From positions 66,038,390-66,102,389 of the forward strand of contig JAVMKO010000003.1 of NCBI GenBank assembly GCA_032164245.1: a stretch of DNA of 64,000 bases, given 5' to 3'. Positions 56,042 through 64,000 of the stretch are shown here, one piece after another (position 1 is the stretch's first letter; every line of letters begins with the position of its first letter). The notes beneath the pieces were generated by a model, which searched no databases, was not told the origin of the DNA, and worked only from the letters and a program-made list of their open reading frames with translations. Source of the DNA: Sternotherus odoratus. Lineage: Eukaryota; Chordata; Testudines; Kinosternidae. Position numbers and translations under genes: made by a program.

Positions 56042-57899
56042 GTAAGTTGATCTACTGTGGGATTTTTGCCCCACCTCCCCTTTTTTTCTTACTAGCCAAT
56101 AACTTCTCACTCAGTGGGAGATCAAAAATGTATAATACAATTAACAGAGTGTGACTTTTATTTTTATTTCTTTGCCTTCTGATCCATTTTATACAGCGGA
56201 CTGCCTTCCATTAAGCCTTAATGTTAACTTCATTAAAAAACTACATTTTCAATATCCACACTAGCTTCATTTACAATGTGCAACTGACTCAAAACTAATT
56301 AGATTTTTGGGGAGGTGTGGTGTTTGGAGAACTGAAGTGACAGATGGTTAGAAAGTAATGAATATCCTCTTGTAGGAGAGTGTACAATTCACTTATAATA
56401 GAAGAACATCCGTATTGTATTAAAGTAATTAAGTATTTATAGAAATCTTCTGACAAGGATTCATTTAATGTTGGGTGTTCCTATTTGTGGGTATGTAAAA
56501 AAGTCTTATTTTGACAGACGATCTGTTTTTATTTACCATGATGAATTTACTTTAGCATTTACTCTGTTATTTGAACATGATAAAATATTTAAATGATCCA
56601 CAATACAGCCATAAGTTCAAGTGGTTGCATCTGTCTGATAGAAACATCTTCTCTTTGAGATAAAATGTTGGAACACCTTTGCATCACAGACGTTTGCCTT
56701 TGCCAACTTGCTTTTAAGGCAAGTCTTACATTAGGTCAGTTGCGACCAGAGTGGTACAGACAAATTTATTTTAAGAGATTTACAGCTGTAATATTATCTT
56801 GCTTGTGGTGTAATTACAATGTAACAGCAAAGTATGTTTCCAGTAACAAAAATTTATGAGCAGCTTCAGTCTGGGAGACAGACCTCTTGAAATTAAATGT
56901 CCCTTTACCAAATAATAAAATTAAAGAGTTACAGTTGTTTCTCTAGATGTAGAAAAAACTAGTTAGTAAAATTACAACAGTGAAATTACTCTTGACTATA
57001 CATTTTATTAAAAAACATTGTAATGGAGGAGAATTTGAATACTATCAAGTTTTCCCTTTTTTCTAAATACATGGAGTTGGACTGCTTTTCTTTATTACTG
57101 GAATTATTAAATCAAAATTGTACTTATTTAGGCCTCAATCCTTCAAAGATTTAGGCACCTTTTAATTTTATCTCTATGAATCGTCTCACTGACTTCATTG
57201 TGTATGTGTAAATCTTTGCAGGATCTGGGCCTTATACTAATGAACAAACATTTGGTGAATCCATAATAGTGCTGTACTGTACCCAATGGGAGCCCAGAAG
57301 TCAAAAGCCAGCTTTTATTTAAAGGCTGTGACTGTGGAGTTGGCATACTTAGCCTCTGTGGGAAGGAGTGGCCAGATACTGCTTGGAGAAGGTGAAATCA
57401 TGCTCCAGGCAACTGTCCAGTTCCAGTTCTGTTATGCAGGGCTTTTCTATATTCACTTAGAATTACACACTGTAAACAGTCATCATCACCCAGCAGGGTT
57501 TTGTTCTAACCCTTGTCCCCAGGTCTTCACAGCCTCTCCCCATCTGATCCTTGCTTCCTGCACCTATTTCCCTCTCCAGTCTTTTGTCCAAGAGACATGC
57601 AGGGCCCTGACCCTGGATCTGACTTGTTTGCTTCCACACCTAAGAGGCAGAAAGCTTGATATGATTTTACGTGAGACAAATGATTAAGAGCAAGCATGTG
57701 ACCCGCAATTACAGCTCCCAGTTTAAAGGACCATAACTGGGACATACACATCTACCCCAAGGCTTAGTGCCCTGTGCATAGTGCTTCATGATACTAGGTG
57801 CAAAACTTATGACCAATGAAGTGATAGTGATGGAGACTGAAGGTCGTCCCATCCAGCTTTCTGTCGCTAAAAGGATGCTGGTTGCCTCCTGAGCCCACA
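56042..57899. other. Intron 6 start
   Basis: AT-rich intron after the gtaagt donor. I searched for the next AFG1L exon by translation and did not find it. No repeat recognised with confidence. Confidence 0.5.
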
Positions 57900-57907
57900 A
57901 GATAGTG

Positions 57908-58591
57908 CAGTAGTCATGACCCAGTACTGGGTCACAGAACGTAAGGCACTGGTTGCAGTGGACGGTCGGCCGGGCCTTTAAAAGTCCTGTCAATGGTGCT
58001 GCCTGGCTAAGGCAGGCTAGTCCCTACCTGTTCCGACACCACGCTGCGCCCCAGAAGCAGTCAGCGGCAGGTCCGGCTCCTAGGCAGGGGAGCCACTGGG
58101 TTCTGCATGCTGCCCTCACCCTGAGCACCAGCTCTGCACTCCCATTGGCCAGGAAACAACCTATGGGAGCTGGGAGGGAGGTACCTGCAGCCAAGAGCTG
58201 CATGGAGCCGCTTGTGCGCCTTCCTCTAGAAGCCAGATCTGCTGCTGGCCACTTCTGGGGCGCAGCGCAGTCCGCAGTGCCAGGATAGACAGGCAGCCTG
58301 CCTCTGCATCCCGGCTATGCCACTGACCGGGAGCCACCTGAGATAAGCATGCGTCCCAACCTCCTGCCCCAGCCCTGAGTCTTCCCCAAACCTGGAGCCC
58401 CCTCCTGCATTCCAAGCCCCTCATCCCTGGCCCCAACCCAGAGTCCTGACCCCCACTCCTGCACCCCAACCTCCTGCCCCAGCCCTGAGTCCCTCTCACA
58501 CCCCAAGCCCCTCATCCCCAACTCCATTGGGTCACGGGGATCAAAAACTTTCTTCAACTGGGTCACCAGAAAAAAAGTTTGAAAACTAGTG
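57908..58591 (-). mobile_element. Non-autonomous hAT with perfect 8-bp target duplication
   Basis: Flanked by identical AGATAGTG at 57900-57907 and 58592-58599. On the minus strand it starts CACTAGTTTTCAAAC followed by ctggtgacccagttgaag and C/G-rich repeats (ggggcaggaggttggggtgc), a common turtle hAT pattern. The other end is CAGTAGTCATGACCCAG. No transposase. Confidence 0.82.
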
Positions 58592-58630
58592 AGATAGTGT
58601 AATGTGAAGCAGTGTAGTGAAGATAGTGTA

Positions 58631-60734
58631 AAAAGAAGCAGTGAGAGAGAAAAAGGCATCTTTTAAAAAGTGGAAGTCTAATCCTAGTGAGGTAAATAGA
58701 AAGGAGCATAAGCACTGCCAAATAAAGTGTAAGAATGTAATAAGAAAAGCTAAAATGGAGTTTGAAGAACAGCTAGCCAAAAACTCAAAAGGTAATAACA
58801 AAATGTTTTTTAAATATGTCAGAAGCAGGAAGCCTGCTAAACAACCAGTGGGGCCCCTGGATGACAGAGATACAAAAGGAGCACTTAAAGATGACAGAGT
58901 CATTGCAGAGAAACTAAATGAATTCTTTGCTTCAGTCTTCACGGCTGAGGACGTTAGGGAGATTCCTAAACCTGAGCTGTCTTTTGTAGGTGACAAATCT
59001 GAGGTATTGTCACAAATTGAAGTATCAGCAGAGGAGGTTCTGGAACTCATTGATAAACTTAACTGTAACAAGTCACCGGGACCAGATGGCATTCACCCAA
59101 GAGTCCTGAAAGAACTCAAATGTGAAATTGCGGCACTATTAACGAGGGTTTGTAACCTATCCTTTAAATCGGCTACTGTGCCCAGTGACTGGAAGATAGC
59201 TAATGTAACGCCAATATTTAAAAAGGGCTCTAGAGGTGATCCTGGCAATTACAGACCAGTTAGTCTAACGTCCGTACCGGGAAAATTAGTTGAAACAATA
59301 GTAAAGAATAAAATTGTCAGACACATAGAAGAGCATAAATTGTTGGGCAAAAGTCAACATGGTTTCTGCAAAGGGAAATCGTGTCTTACTAATCTATTAG
59401 AGTTCTTTGAAGGGGTCAACAAACATGTGGACAAGGGGGATCCGGTGGACATAGTGTACTTAGATTTCCAGAAAGCCTTTGACAAGGTCCCTCACCAAAG
59501 GCTCTTACGTAAATTAAGCTGCCATGGGATAAGAGGGAAGATCTTCTCATGGATTGAAAACTGGTTAAAAGACAGGGAACAAAGGGTAGGAATAAATGGA
59601 ACTTTTTCAGAATGGAGAGGGGTAACTAGTGGTGTTCCCCAAGGGTCAGTCCTGGGACTGATCCTATTCAACTTATTTATAAATGATTTGGAGGAAGGGG
59701 TAAACAGTGATGTGGCAAAGTTTGCAGATGATACTAAACTGCTCAAAGTAGTAAGGACCAAAGCAGACTGTGAAGAACTTCAAAAAGATCTCACTAAACT
59801 AAGTGATTGGGCAACAAAATGGCAAATGAAATTTAATGTGGATAAATGTAAAGTAATGCACATTGGAAAAAATAACCCCAACTATACATACAATATGATG
59901 GGGGCTAATTTAGCTACAACCAATCAGGAAAAAGACCTGGGAGTCATTGTGGATAGTTCTCTGAAGGCATCCACGCAGTGTGCAGCGGCAGTCAAAAAAG
60001 CAAACAGGATGTTAGGAATCATTAAAAAAGGGATAGAGAATAAGTCGGAGAATATCTTATTGCCCTTATACAAATCCATGGTGCGCCCACATCTTGAATA
60101 CTGCGTACAAATGTGGTCTCCTCATCTCAAAAAGGATATACTGGCACTAGAAAAGGTTCAGAGAAGGGCAACTAAAATGATTAGGGGTTTGGAACGGGTC
60201 CCATATGAAGAGAGATTAAAGAGGCTAGGACTTTTTAGCTTGGAAAAGAGGAGACTAAGGGGGGATATGATAGAGGTATATAAAATTATGAGTGGTGTGG
60301 AGGAAGTAAATAAGGAAAAGTTATTTACTTGTTCCCAAAATAGAAGAACTAGGGGCCACTCAATGAAATTGGCGTGCAGCAGGTTTAAAACAAATAAAAG
60401 GAAGTTCTTCTTCACACAGCGCACAGTCAACCTGTGGAACTCCTTACCTGAGGAGGCTGTGAAGGCTAGGACTATAACAGGGTTTAAAAGAGAGCTGGAT
60501 AAATTCATGGAGGCTAAGTCCATAAATGGCTATTAGCCGGGATGGGTAATGAATGGTGTCCCTAGCCTCTGTCTGTCAGAGGGGGGTGATGGATGGCAGG
60601 AGAGAGATCGCTCGATCATACCTGTTAGGTTCACTCACTCCGGGGCACCTGGCATTGGCCACTGTCAGTAGACAGGATGCTGGGCTAGATGGACCTTTGG
60701 TCTGACCCAGTATGGCCGTTCTTATGTTCTTATG
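58631..60734 (+). mobile_element. CR1 LINE, 5' truncated, RT intact in frame
   Basis: The element begins just before the RT domain, so the ORF1 and endonuclease parts are missing. The 3' UTR after the stop at 60536 has ggatgggtaatgaatggtg, the ggctagatggacctttggtctgacccag block and the terminal direct repeat ttcttatgttcttatg that marks CR1 3' ends. A 29-bp near-duplicate (58592 and 58621, both starting agatagtgtaa) lies at the 5' edge. Confidence 0.93.
58641..60536 (+). CDS. CR1 ORF2 C-terminal part: reverse transcriptase
   Basis: 631 codons are open without a stop; the first codon given is GTG, and the frame is simply the 5'-truncated remainder of ORF2. Visible blocks: NCNKSPGPDGIHPRVLKEL (141-159), NYRPVSLTSVPGK (203-215), motif A VYLDFQKAFDKVP (D275), motif B GVPQGSVLGLILFN (331-344), motif C FADDTKLL (361-368), and the C-terminal PHLEYCVQMWSPHLKK, RRLRGDMIEVYKIM and NLWNSLPEEAV segments. 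Motif B has Leu where CR1 elements normally have Pro (SVLGP). The missing endonuclease means this copy cannot retrotranspose on its own. Little decay suggests a fairly young insertion. Confidence 0.9.
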   Translation: MREKKASFKKWKSNPSEVNRKEHKHCQIKCKNVIRKAKMEFEEQLAKNSKGNNKMFFKYVRSRKPAKQPVGPLDDRDTKGALKDDRVIAEKLNEFFASVFTAEDVREIPKPELSFVGDKSEVLSQIEVSAEEVLELIDKLNCNKSPGPDGIHPRVLKELKCEIAALLTRVCNLSFKSATVPSDWKIANVTPIFKKGSRGDPGNYRPVSLTSVPGKLVETIVKNKIVRHIEEHKLLGKSQHGFCKGKSCLTNLLEFFEGVNKHVDKGDPVDIVYLDFQKAFDKVPHQRLLRKLSCHGIRGKIFSWIENWLKDREQRVGINGTFSEWRGVTSGVPQGSVLGLILFNLFINDLEEGVNSDVAKFADDTKLLKVVRTKADCEELQKDLTKLSDWATKWQMKFNVDKCKVMHIGKNNPNYTYNMMGANLATTNQEKDLGVIVDSSLKASTQCAAAVKKANRMLGIIKKGIENKSENILLPLYKSMVRPHLEYCVQMWSPHLKKDILALEKVQRRATKMIRGLERVPYEERLKRLGLFSLEKRRLRGDMIEVYKIMSGVEEVNKEKLFTCSQNRRTRGHSMKLACSRFKTNKRKFFFTQRTVNLWNSLPEEAVKARTITGFKRELDKFMEAKSINGY

Positions 60735-61598
60735 AAGCAAAGAAAAATGAGTAGAATCCTTGTAACTCCAACAGAGGGTTGGATAGATTTTTGCCTCCCT
60801 TTCCCACCATCTCCATAGGAATACACATTTCTTTTACATGCACGAGGACCTTCAGTCTTTATAGAACCGGCATCAACATTTTTTCTCAGATCTCTCTACT
60901 ATTTTGCTGCCAACTCTCCCATGCCCCTCCTTCTGCCTCCACCCCAATTGACTGATTCTTGTCCACCATGCTCACACCCTGCTGTCTAAATGAGCATGAT
61001 TAGCACAACTTTAATTTTGATAAATAAACAGGGTATCTGTGTCCCAAAAAATTGAAATGTCTCTGTACTTAGAATGGAGGCCAGATTTTGGGGGAGAGGG
61101 GTGGAACATAGCTCCAAGCTCTGTCTACAAAATAAGTATCACTCATTTGAAATTCAAAAATAAGACACCACCCTCAGTAGTAGTATCATCCTACTGAATA
61201 CTAGATGCTTTTATTTTTCTTTTTTTTAAAATGAAGATTAATATTTTTTTTACATTTTTGGGGAAGTGGTTGTGTCTTCTAATTATTGATGGGGAGTGGC
61301 TATGTCTTCTAATGCTACAGAAGTTTGGAGTTGAGGGACCTTCTTTTTCAAGAAGGGGAATACTATAAAGAAAGACTGGGCTTACTGTTCTGTAATTTAC
61401 AACATTTACAGAGGTGCAATTCCTTTTTAAGACTTCATGTAGAAATTTTTAACTTAAGTGTGCTACCTGAAAAACTTTTAAAAGTTGAATAAGGACTAGC
61501 ATGCCACTGAAAGCTTTATACATCTCACAAATGGTTAATTGGTTTATTAATGTTATCAACCATATAAATAATTTAGCATTATAACATTTACTACTATT
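60735..61598. other. Intron stretch
   Basis: No gene or element recognised. Mixed composition. Confidence 0.45.
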
Positions 61599-63381
61599 TA
61601 GGGCTGTCAATTATTCACAGTATCAGAGAGGTAGCCGTGTTAGTCTGGATCTGCAAAAGCGACAAAGAATCCTGTGGCACCATATAGAATAACAGACATA
61701 TGCTCCAATATGTTAGTCTATAAGGTGCCATAGGACTCTTTGTCACAATTAATCATGTGAATTAACTGTGACTAACTCAAAAAATTAATTGTGCTTAAAA
61801 AAATTAATTGCGATTAATCACAGTTTTAATCTCACTGTTAATAGAATGCCAATTGAAATTGCTTAAATATTTTGGACATTTTTCTACATTTTCATATATA
61901 TTGTATTTTGTGTTGTAATTGAAATCAAAGTGTATATTTTTTATTACAAATATTTGCACTGTAAAAATTATGAGCTAAAGAAATAGTATTTTTCAATTTG
62001 CCTCATACAAGTACTGTAATGCAATCTCTTTATCATGAAAGTGCAACTTACAAATGTAGATTTCTTTGTTACATAATTGCACTCAAAAACAAAACAATGT
62101 AAAACTTCAGAACCTACAAGTCCAATCACTGAGACAAACAGATTGTTTACGTTTTCAAGAGGTAATGCAGGAGATAGATAATGCAGCCCTCTTCGTATTT
62201 ACAGTGTCACCAGAAAGTGGGAACAGGCATTTGCATGGCACAGTTGTAGCAGGCATTGGAAGGTATTTACATGCCAGATATGCTAAAAGTTCATATACCC
62301 CTTCATGCTTCAGCCACCATACCAGAGGACATGCTTCCATGCTGATGGTGCTCCTTAAAATTAAAATGTGTTAATGAAATTTGTGATTGAACCCCTTGGG
62401 GGAGAACTGTATGTCCCCTTCTCTGTTTTACCCACCTTCTGCCATATATTTCATGTTATGGAAGTCTCATGATGATGATCCAGCACATGATGTTTATTTT
62501 AAGAACACTTTCACTGCAGATTTCACAAAACGCAAAGAAGGTACCAATGTGAGATTTCTAAAGATAGCTACAGCACTTGCCCTGGGGTTAAGAATCTGAA
62601 GGGCCTTCCAAAATCTGAGAGGGACGAGGTGTGGAACATGCTTTCAGAAGTCTTAAAAGAGCAACACTCCAATGCAGAAACTATAGAACCTGAACCACCA
62701 AAAAAGAAAATCAACATTCTGCTAGTGGCATCCGGCTCAAATAATGAAAATGAACGTATGTGGGTCCACACTGCTTTGGACTATTATCTAACAGAACCTG
62801 TCATCAGCATGGACGAATGTCCTCTGGAATGGTAGTTGAAGCGTCAAGGGACATATGAATCTTTAGCACATCTGGCATATAAGTATCTTGGGATGCTGGA
62901 CAACAACTGTGCCATGGGAACACCTGTTCTCACTTTTAGGTAACATTGTAAACCAGAAGCGGGCAGCATTATCTCCTGCAAACATAAACATAAACTTGTT
63001 TGTCTGAGCGATTGGCTGAACAAGAAGTTGGACTGAGTGGACTTGCAAGCTCTAAAATTTTACGTTTAATTTTTGAATGCAAGCTTTTTTTTACATAATT
63101 CTACATTTTTAAGTTCAGCTTTCATGGTAAGAGATTACACTACAGTACTGGTATTAGGTGAATTGAAAAATATGATTTCTTTGGGGGTTTTTTACAGTGC
63201 AAATACTTGTAATCAAAAATAAATATAAAGTGAGCACTGTACATTTTGTATTTTGTGTAGTAATTGAAATCAATATATTTGAAAATGTAAAAAAAATCCA
63301 CAAATTTTAAATAAATGGTATTCTGTTATTGTTTAACAGTGCAATTAATTGTGATTAATTTTTAGTCGCTTGACAGCCCTG
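61599..63381. mobile_element. hAT-type element, non-autonomous, with nested insertion
   Basis: Terminal inverted repeats are TAGGGCTGTCAA at the left and, inverted, CAGGGCTGTCAA at the right. Flanking 8-mers CTACTATT (61591-61598) and CTACCATT (63382-63389) match at 7 of 8 positions. The subterminal attaattg/caattaat words are inverted copies. The interior (62100-63030) contains decayed coding-like stretches such as DDDPAHDVYFKNTFTADFTKRKEGTNVRFLK-type sequence (split by stops) that I cannot assign to a transposase. A Penelope-like fragment is inserted at 61621. Confidence 0.75.
61621..61745. mobile_element. Penelope-like terminal fragment, palindromic
   Basis: It starts with gtagccgtgttagtctgg, the edge sequence of the terminal repeat seen inverted at 31990-32018. 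A long imperfect hairpin follows at 61661-61744 (gacaaagaatcctgtggcacc against ggtgccataggactctttgtc). The hammerhead core itself is absent. Confidence 0.7.
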
Positions 63382-63389
63382 CTACCATT

Positions 63390-64000
63390 ACCCAGGACCA
63401 ACTACTGCAATGTTAAATGCAGCTTGCCCTGTCTACAGTGACCACAAAATTGTGTTTAACATCAAACATGAGTCCTCTAGACTCTTGACACGACTCAATT
63501 TTCTAGTGAAGGCAATCATTAGGACACCTACATAATACATAGTGTTATCACTTAGAATTATTTTATAGAACATAATCCTCTTCTTTCTTCATAATCTATA
63601 GTCTATTATTTTAAATATGCAAATAAATATGGTTAAATCTGTTTTCCATTCCCCTTCAAACAGACTCTGCATATAATAATAATAATAAGTTATGAGAGGG
63701 ATGATTGAAGTAAACTTGCTTGGTCTCACTTTCAGCTTCCAAAACAAATCTTCTCAGGAATTGTATGGAATTTTAGGAATAAAATATCTGCCTAAAAAAA
63801 ACTGTATTCCTGCACTTCCTGCTCACTGTAGCCCTCAAGTCAAACATTTGTAATAGTTTTTAATATTCTTATCCCTTTGTTTCTGATTGAACTACTTCCT
63901 TCCTAATGCCAATTCACTGTGATACTGTGCCCCTGAAATAATACGATTAATGAGAGATTCTAATATGAATTAAATAAAGTTATGCTGTAACGCCGACACA
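63390..64000. other. Intron stretch to window end
   Basis: AT-rich intron with a short (ATA)n near 63676. No exon seen. Confidence 0.5.

Larger units (their letters stand above)
1..64000 (+). other. AFG1L: AFG1L gene, internal part (introns and six exons)
   Basis: The whole window appears to lie inside one gene. Six short exons spread over 51.6 kb translate to consecutive segments of the AFG1/LACE1 AAA+ ATPase, all on the + strand and in the right order. Splice phases agree at every junction (1, 1, 0, 1, 0, leaving phase 2). The introns visible in full are about 1.1, 5.2, 13.4, 5.3 and 26.0 kb. Known for the family: AFG1L is a mitochondrial ATPase linked to turnover of cytochrome c oxidase subunits; its bacterial homologue is ZapE. 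No mitochondrial presequence, start codon, promoter, stop codon or 3' UTR of this gene is in the window, so both ends lie outside it. Confidence 0.93.

Noticed and set aside
62066..62835. Possible protein-coding exon (TADFTKRKEGTNVRFLK and similar peptides)
   Set aside because: Broken by stops and frameshifts and enclosed by hAT terminal repeats with an 8-bp duplication; treated as decayed interior of the transposon, although its origin is unknown.

Overview
This is a vertebrate nuclear genomic window, almost certainly from a turtle. The only host gene I can recognise is AFG1L (LACE1), a mitochondrial AFG1/ZapE-type AAA+ ATPase, read on the + strand. Six internal exons (4444-4495, 5622-5723, 10925-11055, 24460-24559, 29853-29911, 55959-56041) have canonical AG/GT borders and matching phases. 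They encode the Walker A exon pair, the Walker B exon, the sensor-like ATSNRPP exon and two following exons, about 175 codons. The first and last exons lie outside the window, so all other sequence is intron of this one gene.

The introns hold many transposable elements, and their mix points to a turtle: CR1 LINEs with the TTCTTATG-type 3' end, a CryI-like tRNA-derived SINE, hAT elements with 8-bp target duplications, Penelope-like fragments with a GIY-YIG domain and a hammerhead-like motif, Helitrons with TC...CTAG ends, and DIRS tyrosine-recombinase retrotransposons.

Layout: 1-4440 holds a CR1 relic and an old, gutted DIRS copy with a hAT inside it. Intron 2 (5.7-10.9 kb) holds a hAT with a perfect target duplication, two Helitrons in the minus orientation and a DIRS recombinase relic. 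Intron 3 (11-24.5 kb) holds a complete, apparently young DIRS element at 12427-18465, the outstanding feature of the window. Intron 4 (24.6-29.9 kb) holds a Helitron, a MITE and a hAT. Intron 5 (29.9-56.0 kb) has a repeat-poor block (about 35.2-40.6 kb), then a SINE, a Helitron, a 53-bp minisatellite, two CR1 relics, a LINE of another clade lacking its FADD segment, and two Penelope-like fragments joined head to head. The tail (56-64 kb) holds a hAT, a CR1 with an uninterrupted reverse transcriptase ORF, and a hAT carrying a nested Penelope-like fragment.

The DIRS element has identical 166-bp inverted terminal repeats, an internal region complementary to its joined ends, and intact gag-like, RT-RNase H and tyrosine recombinase frames. 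Its gag frame ends in TTT-TGA, where a +1 slip would lead directly into the RT frame, which has no early ATG. Apart from that one stop, the gag/recombinase frame is open from 12759 to 18101, under the whole RT gene. All boundaries and alignments were made by eye; no database search was run.
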